A stretch of 64,000 nt of DNA from Ralstonia mannitolilytica. Its GTDB lineage: Bacteria; Pseudomonadota; Gammaproteobacteria; Burkholderiales; Burkholderiaceae. The position numbers and the translations under genes are program-made. The notes beneath the pieces are model-generated. The model was not told the DNA's origin. It did not search any database and saw nothing but the letters and a program-made list of their open reading frames with translations. The DNA lies in contig NZ_CAJPVG010000001.1 of assembly GCF_905397375.1 (NCBI RefSeq), positions 434,001 through 498,000 of the forward strand. Reading direction: 5' to 3'. Positions 56,289 to 64,000 of this stretch are shown piece after piece (within the stretch, counting starts at the first letter, position 1; each line of letters begins with the position of its first letter).

Positions 56289-57938
56289 TCATTCCCCCCC
56301 TGCCACGCTGCGCAGCCCCACCCCTGCCACATCGAGCCGGAACGTATTCCGCCCGCCGCGCTTGGCCGCGTACAGCGCCGCGTCTGCCCGCTCGAACAGC
56401 CCATCGAGGCGCTCGGCGTCGGGCGTGAGCGTCACCGCGCCGGCTGACAGCGTCACGTACGGCGCAACCGGCGATGCGGCATGCGGCTGCGCCTGCTCCG
56501 CGACCTTTGCGACGGCGCGGGCCACCGCCTGGCGCGCCTCGTCCCGCGTCAGGTCGAAGAGCATGGCGACAAACTCCTCGCCGCCCACGCGCGCGATGAA
56601 ATCGTCGGGGTGGCGGCACGCCTTGCCCAGCACGTCGGCCACCATGCGCAGGCACTCGTCGCCCTGCAGGTGCCCGTAGGTGTCGTTGTATTGCTTGAAG
56701 CAGTCGATGTCGAAGAGCGCCAGCGTGACCGAGCGGCGATTGCGGCGCGCATGTTCGAGCAGGCGCGGGGCCTGCGTCTCGAAGAAGCGGCGGTTGTGCA
56801 GATGCGTCAGCGCATCGCGGTTGACGTCGTTCTCGAGCACGCTCAGCTTGGCCTGCGTGCGCTGCAGTTCGCCGCGCAGAGCGTCCTGCGCGCTGGCCAT
56901 GCCGGCACGCTGCAGTTGTTCGGCCGTCACGTCGCGCAGCAGCAGGAAAACGCCGACGCGCCTGCCCCGCGCGTCGCTCAGGCCATCCAGGGTGATCTCC
57001 AGCGTGCGGCCCGCGTCCGGCAGCCAGACCTGGTGACGGTTGGGCACGCGCGTGCGATCGAACTCACGCAGCAGCGCGGGGGTCTCCAGCTCCGCCGGCG
57101 GCATCGCGTATAGCCGCGCCGTGGGCAACAGGTGCCGTGCGGCGGCGTTCATGCTGGCGATCGTGCCGTCTGGCGCGAGGACGAGACAGCCATCGCGCAT
57201 GGCGTCGAGGATCTTGCCGCGCGCATAGGCAGCGGTATCTCGCAGGCGCGGCAGCAGCACCAGGCCGCCCACGAGCGCCGCGCTGGCGGCAAAGGTGGCG
57301 GGCGTGAGGTCGCCGCCCAGTGCAACCGTCCAGCGCTGCAGGTAGGCCAGATGCGCAACGAGCGGCAGCAACTGCCCGATCACGAGCGCAAGGCGCACAC
57401 GCGTGCCGGATGCCCCATGCAGCACCGTCGCGGTGGCGCCGGCAGGAAGCGTCAGCAGCACGAGGCTGGCCGCGAGCAGCGCATAGTTGTACGCCGTGGC
57501 GATCCAGAACATCGGCCCATGGTCGAACACGGCGCGCTGCACACCGCCCATGACGACGAACCGCGCATCGAGCCACACGAGGTGGTGCAGCTCATTGGTC
57601 GCCACCAGCCCCATGAAGCCGGCGCCTACCAGCAGCGCCAGCACCGAGCCCGCGCGCACGAGCGGCAAGGCGTTCAGTTCTGGCCGCGTCAGCCCGATCA
57701 CCATGCGCAGCCACGCCGCCGGCACGATCATGATGCCGAGGTAGGCCACCTTGGCCCAGCCCACGCGCGCGGGCATGTCCAACGTGACGACTTCCATGAG
57801 CCGTGCGCCGCTCCATAGCGCGGTGCCGAGGACGAGCAGCATGAACGAGGCAACCTCGGCGTCGTCGCGGCGTGACCATGACAGGCCGATCAGCGCGATC
57901 GAGACGAGGGCAGCACAAGCCAGTGCGGCGATCAGCAT
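56289..57938 (-). CDS. Membrane-anchored diguanylate cyclase (7TM-PAS-GGDEF)
   Basis: 549 residues from the ATG at 57938, which has GGGAG eight bases upstream; a GTG at 58007 would add 23 residues. Seven hydrophobic helices (about 1-225) resemble the 7TM extracellular-sensing N-terminal module of histidine kinases; a short PAS follows (about 240-340, MRDGCLVLAPDGTIASMNAAARHLL), then GGDEF (about 385-540) with intact active site RVGGEEF and NRDALTHLHNRRFF. The residue expected to be Arg in the RxxD inhibitory site is His (HPDD), so product inhibition may be weak. Synthesises c-di-GMP at the inner membrane. Second c-di-GMP gene in the window. Confidence 0.9.
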   Translation of the reverse strand: MLIAALACAALVSIALIGLSWSRRDDAEVASFMLLVLGTALWSGARLMEVVTLDMPARVGWAKVAYLGIMIVPAAWLRMVIGLTRPELNALPLVRAGSVLALLVGAGFMGLVATNELHHLVWLDARFVVMGGVQRAVFDHGPMFWIATAYNYALLAASLVLLTLPAGATATVLHGASGTRVRLALVIGQLLPLVAHLAYLQRWTVALGGDLTPATFAASAALVGGLVLLPRLRDTAAYARGKILDAMRDGCLVLAPDGTIASMNAAARHLLPTARLYAMPPAELETPALLREFDRTRVPNRHQVWLPDAGRTLEITLDGLSDARGRRVGVFLLLRDVTAEQLQRAGMASAQDALRGELQRTQAKLSVLENDVNRDALTHLHNRRFFETQAPRLLEHARRNRRSVTLALFDIDCFKQYNDTYGHLQGDECLRMVADVLGKACRHPDDFIARVGGEEFVAMLFDLTRDEARQAVARAVAKVAEQAQPHAASPVAPYVTLSAGAVTLTPDAERLDGLFERADAALYAAKRGGRNTFRLDVAGVGLRSVAGGE

Positions 57939-58228
57939 GATCCGCACTCCCCGCGCCCACGGCGATACCGGCGGTAGGCCCGGCCAGCCGGTCGATCCAC
58001 GTTGCACTCCCCGTTCGGTGTTGTTCTTTTCCCAGGGAATCGATGGCGAAACAGCTCGCCAGATGCCCTGTCAAGCATTATCGGCGGCAAATGTAAAAAC
58101 TGAAGGGCCAGCCGCATCCCCAGACGCCGCCGTGGTTCACCGCGCATATCGATCTGCCAACGAATTCGTTTGCACGGCCGGGCGTCGGCCCTACGCTTGG
58201 ACCCCTCAAAATCTTCAGGGGAGTTGTC
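57939..58228. promoter_or_regulatory. Divergent region between diguanylate cyclase and amino acid ABC operon
   Basis: About 290 bp with promoters for both directions expected. An AT-richer patch at 58070-58105 contrasts with the flanks. No palindrome or riboswitch-like structure that I can support. Confidence 0.3.
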
Positions 58229-59104
58229 ATGCAGGCAGGCTTTTCAGGGCGGCTGTTGTTGCGGGGACTGACGCGCGCATCCCGGCAGGCGGTGGGCATG
58301 GTGATCGGGGCGGCGCTGGCGGTCGCGGTACTGCACGCGCCGGCCGCCCGCGCCGACCGGCTGGACGACATCCGACGCGCGGGCGTGCTGCGCGTGGGCG
58401 TGTTCGATGCCAACCCGCCCTTCGGCTATGCCGACGCCAGGACTGGCCAGCCCGTCGGCCTCGATGTCGATTACGCGCAGGAGATCGCCAGGAAGCTGGG
58501 CGTGAAGCTGGAACTGCGCGCCACCAACCCGGCCAACCGCGTACCGCTGCTCACCTCGGGCAAGGTCGACATCGTGGCGGCCAACTTCACCATTACGGAC
58601 GAGCGCAAGAAGCAGATCGATTTCAGCACGCCGTACTTCGCCAGCGGCCTGCAGTTCATCGCGAGGAAGGGTTTCCTCAAGCAACCGGAGGACCTGAAGA
58701 AAGACGGCATCCGCCTGGGCGTCGACAAGGGCACCACGCAGGAGACCACGCTGCGCGACGGCTATCCGAACGCCCGCGTGATCGCGTATGACGATTCGCC
58801 GCTCGCGCTCACCGCGCTGCGCAGCGGCGCCATCCAGGCGTTTGCGCAGGACGGTGCGAAGCTCGGCGCGCTGCTCGCGACGCTGCCCAACCGCAACGAA
58901 CTCGAGATCTCGCCGTTCGTGCTGACACGCGAGTACATGGGCATCGGCATTCCCAAAGGCGAAGCGCGGCTGACCGCCACCATCGACCAGATCCTGCTCA
59001 GCCTCGAGAAGGACGGCACCGCCGCCCGCATCTACGACCGCTGGTTCGGCCCGAAGAGCGCGGCACCGCTTGCGCGCGACTTCGTCATCGGCAGTACGAA
59101 GTGA
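58229..59104 (+). CDS. Polar amino acid ABC transporter, substrate-binding protein
   Basis: 291-residue periplasmic binding protein (SBP_bac_3). A long N-region precedes a signal peptide (VGMVIGAALAVAVLHAPAARA-D). The mature protein starts RLDDIRRAGVLRVGVFDANPPFGYAD and has the family elements PVGLDVDYAQEIARKLGVK, VDIVAANFTITDERKKQIDFSTPYF and GVDKGTTQETTL. Binds an amino acid or analogue and delivers it to the permeases encoded next; its stop overlaps the first permease start (GTGA). Confidence 0.92.
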   Translation: MQAGFSGRLLLRGLTRASRQAVGMVIGAALAVAVLHAPAARADRLDDIRRAGVLRVGVFDANPPFGYADARTGQPVGLDVDYAQEIARKLGVKLELRATNPANRVPLLTSGKVDIVAANFTITDERKKQIDFSTPYFASGLQFIARKGFLKQPEDLKKDGIRLGVDKGTTQETTLRDGYPNARVIAYDDSPLALTALRSGAIQAFAQDGAKLGALLATLPNRNELEISPFVLTREYMGIGIPKGEARLTATIDQILLSLEKDGTAARIYDRWFGPKSAAPLARDFVIGSTK

Positions 59105-59868
59105 GCTTGAGCCTGCCAGCCTTCCTCCAGCCCCTGCCGCCGCGTTATCTCGGCTGGATGCTGGAGGGCTTTGGCATGACGCTGCTGGTGTCGGCGGCCG
59201 CCATCGCGGGGGGATTGATCATCGGCCTGCTGCTGACGGGGCTGCGGGCCAGCACCCTGCCGTGGCTGCATCTGCCGGCACGCGCGCTGGTGGCCTTCGT
59301 GCGCAAGACGCCGCTGCTGGTGCAGTTGTTCTTCTGGTATTTCGGAGCCGCGCAGCTGCTCGGCGAGCACGTGATCGGCGCCATCACGGGCTGGAACGGG
59401 ATCGCGCTGGGCAATTGGCGGCTGCCTGCGCCATCGTTTGAATTCCTGGCGGGGGCGTTCGGCATTGCGCTGTATGCGGGCGCATTCTTCTCGGAGGAGT
59501 TGCGCGCCGGCCTGCGCGCCGTGCCGCAGGGGCAGCGGGAGGCCGCCCTGTCGCTCGGCTTTACGCCGCGCGCCGCCTTCCTGCGCGTGGTGCTGCCGCA
59601 GGCGTTGCGCGTGTCGGCCCTGCCGCTGCTCGGGCAGTGCGCCAACACCATCAAGAACACGTCGCTGGCCATGGGCATCGGGCTGGCGGAGCTTTCGTAC
59701 AGCGCGCGGCAGGTGGAAACCGACACGCTGCTCGCGTTCCAGGCCTTTGCCGTGGCGACGGTGCTGTATGCCGCCGCGATCCTGCTGCTGCAATGGGCGG
59801 CGCCGATGCTGCTGCACCGACTCGGATGGGCGCGTGCCTCGGCAACGCCGGCCGGCGCCCCCGCATGA
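59101..59868 (+). CDS. Polar amino acid ABC transporter, permease 1
   Basis: 255-residue inner-membrane permease of the HisM type. Five to six helices, with the ATPase-docking EAA loop EELRAGLRAVPQGQREAALSLGFTP. GTG start at 59101 overlaps the binding protein stop; its own stop overlaps the second permease start (ATGA). Confidence 0.92.
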   Translation: MSLSLPAFLQPLPPRYLGWMLEGFGMTLLVSAAAIAGGLIIGLLLTGLRASTLPWLHLPARALVAFVRKTPLLVQLFFWYFGAAQLLGEHVIGAITGWNGIALGNWRLPAPSFEFLAGAFGIALYAGAFFSEELRAGLRAVPQGQREAALSLGFTPRAAFLRVVLPQALRVSALPLLGQCANTIKNTSLAMGIGLAELSYSARQVETDTLLAFQAFAVATVLYAAAILLLQWAAPMLLHRLGWARASATPAGAPA

Positions 59869-60638
59869 CGATCGACGCCGTGCTGCTGCACCTGCGCTAC
59901 CTGCTGGTGGGCCCGTACCCGAACGGGACACTCGCGGGCGCCGCACTCACCCTCTGGATGGCCTTGTGGGCCTGCCTGGCCGCCACGGCGGCAGGCGTGG
60001 GCGCCGCGCTTCTGCTGGACCGGCTCGATGCCGCCCCCGGCCTCGCCTGGCTGGCGCGCCTGCTGCGCGGTCTGCTGGCAACGCTGCGCGCCGTTCCGGT
60101 GCTCATGCTGATGTTCTGGGCGTACTTCCTGATCCCGATGGCGCTGGGTGTGGCGGTGCCTGAGACCGCCACGGTGGTCACCGCACTCGCCGCCGTGGGC
60201 GCGGCCTACATTGCACAAAGCATGGCAGCCGGGCTGCACGCCGTCGGCACGGGACAGCGCAACGCGGCGCTGGCGCTGGGCATGCGACCGACGCAGGCGC
60301 TGCTCACGATCGTGCTGCCGCAGGCGTGGCGCATCATGCTGCCGTCGCTCGCCAACCAGTGGGTGTCGACGGTCAAGGACACGTCGCTGGCCTACATCGT
60401 GGGTGTGGTCGAGCTATCCACCGCCGCGAGCCAGGTCAACAGCCGCACGGTAGCCTATCCGGCCGAGGTGTTCGGCGCGGTGGCGATGCTGTACTTCCTG
60501 CTGTGCAGCGGCATCGAGGCGCTGCCCAATGGGCTGCGCGCGGACACGGGCAAGGCCGTCGCGCACCGCTCCCCCATGTCGACCTGGCAGCGCTTTTTGC
60601 GCTGGCGCGCGCGTCCGGCATCCGACGCCGTCACCTAG
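59865..60638 (+). CDS. Polar amino acid ABC transporter, permease 2
   Basis: 257-residue permease with the EAA loop SMAAGLHAVGTGQRNAALALGMRPTQALLTIVLPQAWRIMLPSLANQWVSTVKDTSLAYIVG. Pairs with permease 1 as a heterodimer. No ATP-binding subunit follows: the next gene is AMP nucleosidase, so the importer must use an ATPase encoded elsewhere or share one. Confidence 0.92.
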   Translation: MTIDAVLLHLRYLLVGPYPNGTLAGAALTLWMALWACLAATAAGVGAALLLDRLDAAPGLAWLARLLRGLLATLRAVPVLMLMFWAYFLIPMALGVAVPETATVVTALAAVGAAYIAQSMAAGLHAVGTGQRNAALALGMRPTQALLTIVLPQAWRIMLPSLANQWVSTVKDTSLAYIVGVVELSTAASQVNSRTVAYPAEVFGAVAMLYFLLCSGIEALPNGLRADTGKAVAHRSPMSTWQRFLRWRARPASDAVT

Positions 60639-60684
60639 GCAACGCCGCTATCTCAGGTTCACAAAACGCCGGTATCATCGAAAC

Positions 60685-62163
60685 ATGACCGATACCCGCG
60701 CCACTCACCTCTATCCCGCGCAAGACCTGGCCATCTGCACCGATGCCAACACCGCCGTCGAGCGCATCACCGCCATCTACGAACGCTCGGCGCAGGCCGT
60801 CCGCGATCGCTTCCACGCATTTGCGCGAGGCGAAGACTGCAGCGAGGCCGCTGCCGCGTGCTACCCGTACCTGGGCATCACCGTCGACCCGAAAACGCTG
60901 GTGAGCGATGCGCGCCCGGCGTGGGGCACGGTGGCATATCCGGGCGTCTATGGCACGACGCTCACGCGGCCGGATCTCTTCCGCGATTACTACCGCGTGC
61001 AGATCGAGCGCCTGCTGCACTACCACAACAGCCCCGTGGTCGTGGGCGTGAGCAACCGGCCGATTCCGCTGCCCTTCGTGGTGGAGGCCTCCACCGTCGA
61101 CATCACGCCCGAACAGGCGCGCGCGCTCGGCAGCGCGTTCACGCTGCCCGATCTGTCGATGATCGATGACTCCATCGCCAACGGCACCTACCGGCCGATG
61201 GGCGACGAGCCGCAGCCGCTGTCGATGTTCACCGCCGAGCGCGTCGACCTGGCGCTGCAGCGCCTGTACCACTACACCGCCACGCACCCCAAACACTTCC
61301 AGCGCTTCGTGCTGTTCACGAACTACCAGCGCTACGTCGATGAATTTGCCGCGCTGGGCCGCAAGCTCATGGAAGACGGCAACGACGAGGGCTACATCCG
61401 CTTTGTCGAACCCGGCGACACCGAGCACGACCTCGGCATGCCCGCGCCCGACGACGCGCACCGCATCAAGGGCCTGCCGCAGATGCCGGCCTACCACCTC
61501 GTGCGCGAAGACAAGCTGGGCGTGACGCTGGTGAACATCGGCGTGGGCCCGTCCAACGCCAAGACCATCACCGACCACCTGGCCGTGCTGCGTCCGCACT
61601 GCTGGATGATGATCGGCCACTGCGGCGGGCTGCGCCGCTCGCAGCAGCTCGGCGATTACGTGCTCGCCCACGCGTATGTGCGCGACGACCACGTGCTCGA
61701 CCAGGACCTGCCGCCGTGGGTGCCCGTGCCGCCCATCGCAGAGATCCAGGTGGCGCTGCAAGAGGCGGTGGCGCGCATCACTGGGCTCTCGGGCGCCGAC
61801 ATGAAATCGCGCATGCGCACCGGTACGGTCGTGTCCACCGACGACCGCAACTGGGAGCTGAAGTACCAGGCGCTGTACACGCGCTTCAACCAGTCGCGCG
61901 CGATCGCCATCGACATGGAAAGCGCCACGATTGCCGCCAACGGCTTCCGCCTGCGCGTGCCCTACGGCACCCTGCTCTGTGTATCGGACAAGCCGCTTCA
62001 TGGCGAGCTGAAACTGCGCGGCATGGCCAACCTGTTCTACCGCCAGCGCGTGAGCCAGCATCTGGACATCGGCATGGAAGCCGTGCGCCTGCTGCGCGCC
62101 ACCGGCGTCGAAGCGCTGCACTCGCGCAAGCTGCGCAGCTTCGACGAGCCAGCGTTTCGCTGA
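60685..62163 (+). CDS. amn: AMP nucleosidase
   Basis: 492 residues. Hydrolyses AMP to adenine and ribose 5-phosphate in the cytoplasm. N-terminal AMP_N domain (about 10-180: AWGTVAYPGVYGTTLTRPDLFRDYYRVQIERLLHYH) and a C-terminal nucleoside-phosphorylase fold (about 300-480: VTLVNIGVGPSNAKTITDHLAVLRPHCWMMIGHCGGLR, AIAIDMESATIAANG). The length is normal for the family. Start ATG 60685 follows a 46-bp gap from the permease; a separate promoter is possible. Confidence 0.96.
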   Translation: MTDTRATHLYPAQDLAICTDANTAVERITAIYERSAQAVRDRFHAFARGEDCSEAAAACYPYLGITVDPKTLVSDARPAWGTVAYPGVYGTTLTRPDLFRDYYRVQIERLLHYHNSPVVVGVSNRPIPLPFVVEASTVDITPEQARALGSAFTLPDLSMIDDSIANGTYRPMGDEPQPLSMFTAERVDLALQRLYHYTATHPKHFQRFVLFTNYQRYVDEFAALGRKLMEDGNDEGYIRFVEPGDTEHDLGMPAPDDAHRIKGLPQMPAYHLVREDKLGVTLVNIGVGPSNAKTITDHLAVLRPHCWMMIGHCGGLRRSQQLGDYVLAHAYVRDDHVLDQDLPPWVPVPPIAEIQVALQEAVARITGLSGADMKSRMRTGTVVSTDDRNWELKYQALYTRFNQSRAIAIDMESATIAANGFRLRVPYGTLLCVSDKPLHGELKLRGMANLFYRQRVSQHLDIGMEAVRLLRATGVEALHSRKLRSFDEPAFR

Positions 62164-62184
62164 CCCACCCCCGCCCCTACGAAC

Positions 62185-63753
62185 ATGCCGGCACCGCACG
62201 CCGCCTCGCAAACGCTGTCACGCAAGAACCCGCAGCGCTGCACGTGGCTTGCCGCGCTCCTGCTGGGCGCTGCCGGTGCGGCCAGCGCGGCCGACCTGTC
62301 CACCGCGGACGCCGAACGCTATGCGCAGGGCACCTACCGTGAATACTTCGAGGTGCTCTCCCTGCCCAACGACGCCATCGCGCCGGAGGACATCCGCAAG
62401 AACGTCGACTGGCTCGAGCAGGCGTTCCGCAAGCGCGGCTTCACGACACGGCAGCTCGCAAACGACGGCAAGCCGATGCTCTTCGCCGAGCTGCCGAATG
62501 CGGACCCCGCGCGCAAGACCGTGCTGTTCTACATGCACCTCGACGGGCAGCCGGTGATTCCCGCGCAGTGGGCGCAGAAGAGCCCGTGGACGCCCGTACT
62601 CAAGCGCAAGACGGCGCAGGGCGGCTGGGAAGAGATCGACCCGGCGCAACTGTTCAACGGGCCGCTCGACCCCGAGTGGCGCGTGTTCGGCCGGGCATCC
62701 GCCGACGACAAGGGCCCGATCATGATGATGCTGGCCGCCATCGATGCGCTGAAGGCCCAGGGCGCGCAGCCGGCGGTGAACGTCAAGGTCATCCTCGACA
62801 GCGAGGAAGAGAAAGGCTCGCCGTCGATCAGCAAGATCATGCAGGCCAACCGTGACCTGCTGCGCTGCGACGCCATCGTCATCCACGATGGCCCGATGCA
62901 CGCGACCAACCTCCCGACGCTGATCTTCGGCAACCGCGGTGCGGCCGAAGCGCGGCTCACCGTCTACGGCGGCAAGGTGCCGCTGCACAGCGGGCACTAC
63001 GGCAACTACGCGCCCAACCCGGCGCAGCGCCTGGCAACGCTGCTGGCATCGATGAAGAGCGACGATGGCCGCGTCACCATCCCGGGCTACTACGACCACG
63101 TGAAGATCAGCGAGGCCGACCGCCAGATCATGGCGGCCGTGCCGGATGACGAAGCCGCGCTCAACAAGCGCCTGGGCATTGCGCACGCCGACAAGGTCGG
63201 CGCCAACTACCAGGAGGCGATGCAGTACCCCTCATTGAACGTGCGCGGCATGGGCGCCGCGGCGGTGGGCGACAAGGTGGCCAACATCGTGCCCGACAAG
63301 GCCGTCGCCGAACTCGACCTGCGGACCACACCCGACTCCACCGCAGACTACCTCGGCAAGCTGATCGAGCAGCACATCGTCCGCCAGGGCTATCACCTTG
63401 TGAAGAATGCGCCGACGGACGAGGAACGCAGCCGCTATGACAAGCTCGCAAGCTTCTGGTACCAGAGCGAAGGCGCGGACGCCGCCGGCTCGCCAATCGA
63501 TTCCGCCGTGGGAAAGTGGGCCTATCAGTCGCTGGCGGACACGTTTGGCGCCAAGCCCGCGCCGGTGCGCATCCGCATGATGGGCGGGACGGTGCCCACC
63601 GCGGAAATCGTGCGCGTGCTGCAGGTGCCCTTCGCGATCGTTCCGCTGGTGAACGCGGACAACAATCAGCACGCCGCGAATGAAAACCTGCGCATGGGCA
63701 ACTACGTAAGCGGTGTGCGCACCATCCATGGCCTGATGACGCATCCGCTGTGA
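62185..63753 (+). CDS. Exported M20 family metallopeptidase
   Basis: 522 residues. Signal peptide (CTWLAALLLGAAGAASA-AD) preceded by a 16-residue N-region. Di-zinc M20 motifs: YMHLD (first His and the Asp), RASADDKGP (bridging Asp), DSEEEKGSP (catalytic Glu and Glu ligand), VIHDG and the C-terminal NADNNQHAANENLRMGNY His/Glu. The dimerisation lid is GAAEARLTVYGGKVPLHSGHYGNYAPNPAQ. A peptidase or amidohydrolase acting in the periplasm on unknown peptides. 21 bp downstream of amn. Confidence 0.9.
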   Translation: MPAPHAASQTLSRKNPQRCTWLAALLLGAAGAASAADLSTADAERYAQGTYREYFEVLSLPNDAIAPEDIRKNVDWLEQAFRKRGFTTRQLANDGKPMLFAELPNADPARKTVLFYMHLDGQPVIPAQWAQKSPWTPVLKRKTAQGGWEEIDPAQLFNGPLDPEWRVFGRASADDKGPIMMMLAAIDALKAQGAQPAVNVKVILDSEEEKGSPSISKIMQANRDLLRCDAIVIHDGPMHATNLPTLIFGNRGAAEARLTVYGGKVPLHSGHYGNYAPNPAQRLATLLASMKSDDGRVTIPGYYDHVKISEADRQIMAAVPDDEAALNKRLGIAHADKVGANYQEAMQYPSLNVRGMGAAAVGDKVANIVPDKAVAELDLRTTPDSTADYLGKLIEQHIVRQGYHLVKNAPTDEERSRYDKLASFWYQSEGADAAGSPIDSAVGKWAYQSLADTFGAKPAPVRIRMMGGTVPTAEIVRVLQVPFAIVPLVNADNNQHAANENLRMGNYVSGVRTIHGLMTHPL

Positions 63754-63863
63754 CGGCAGCGCGCCACGCGGCGCGCCAACGAGGAAGGTGCCGGGCGCAC
63801 CTCGCAAACGATCCGCCGGGTGCACGCGGCAGGCAGGCGCTACCGGAGATCGCACCCCGTACA

Positions 63864-63893
63864 AAGAAAACACCCGCCGGGGTGGCGGGCGTT
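63864..63893 (-). terminator. Terminator of the partial minus-strand gene
   Basis: Arms AACACCCGCC (63869-63878) and GGCGGGCGTT (63884-63893), 5-nt loop. On the minus strand the one mismatch becomes a G-U pair and a TTTT-rich tail follows, 15 bp after the stop of the gene at 63908. Confidence 0.75.
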
Positions 63894-63907
63894 TGCGGTT
63901 CCTGGCG

Positions 63908-64000
63908 CTAGTGCGGCAAGCTGGACAGGCGGTGTTCTGCCAGCAGCACACTCGCGCTCAATGCGAGCTGGGGCGAGATGAAGCCCTCGGGCATCTCGAC
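63908..64000 (-). CDS. C-terminal end of an unidentified gene, cut by the window edge
   Basis: The last 30 codons of a minus-strand frame, reading MPEGFISPQLALSASVLLAE and ending HRLSSLPH before a TAG. The terminator 15 bp beyond the stop supports it as real. Too short to identify. Confidence 0.55.
   Translation of the reverse strand, partial: VEMPEGFISPQLALSASVLLAEHRLSSLPH

Overview
The window is a GC-rich, densely coded chromosome segment from a beta-proteobacterium, almost certainly a Ralstonia of the pickettii/mannitolilytica type. The best taxonomic marker is a class D beta-lactamase of the OXA-60 family with a large divergent gene matching the reported induction locus of R. pickettii. 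The DUF1854/ABC exporter pair, the OpgD homologue and the long GlgE fit the same group. I saw no insertion sequence, prophage, CRISPR array, rRNA or tRNA.

Layout. 1-1.7 kb: an ABC exporter (5' end outside the window) and its DUF1854 partner, of the type linked to cyanophycin loci. 1.1-6.1 kb: a serine hydrolase with no stop codon of its own, periplasmic glucan protein OpgD, a small pilin-like secreted protein, and blaOXA-60. 6.3-12 kb: the divergent regulator-like gene, an AhpD-like/GNAT/azoreductase operon facing a MarR repressor, and a YqjI-YqjH-like pair (His-rich PadR regulator plus siderophore-interacting ferric reductase) behind a clear promoter/operator. 12-17.3 kb: an Aer-like chemoreceptor behind an FNR-like box and, convergent with it, a large LOV-GGDEF-EAL sensor protein. 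17.8-19.7 kb: an ABC exporter.

20-24.2 kb is an iron region: a Fur box, feoA-feoB-Cys-rich membrane protein with a strong terminator, two small conserved genes, and fur. Upstream of fur is a sigma70 promoter whose 17-bp spacer lies within a perfect 21-bp Fur palindrome; it drives either a long fur leader or an iron-controlled small RNA. 24.2-27.6 kb: a CynX/NimT-type MFS transporter, a nucleoside deaminase, an ankyrin gene broken by a one-base homopolymer change, and a divergent LysR regulator. 27.6-30 kb: ahpF and ahpC with an OxyR-like site.

30.3-50.9 kb is one large alpha-glucan/trehalose locus: glgA, glgE, treS-mak, glgB, glgX, treZ, malQ and treY, mostly with 4-nt ATGA/GTGA overlaps. 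Together they could close a cycle: glycogen to trehalose (GlgX, MalQ, TreY, TreZ), trehalose to maltose (TreS), maltose to maltose-1-phosphate (Mak) and back to glucan (GlgE, GlgB), with GlgA as the ADP-glucose entry. GlgE has an extra N-terminal half that looks like a dead GH13 domain. glgC and glgP are not in the window.

51-64 kb is mixed: an MFS transporter, a Tat-lipoprotein amidohydrolase, a methyltransferase, a lower-GC pair (LqsS/CqsS/PhcS-like membrane histidine kinase and hot-dog thioesterase), a diguanylate cyclase, a polar amino acid ABC importer without its ATPase, AMP nucleosidase, an exported M20 peptidase, and the C-terminal end of an unidentified gene.

Limits: all identifications are by eye from motifs and remembered family features. 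No alignment or database search was run, and regulatory sites are pattern matches only.
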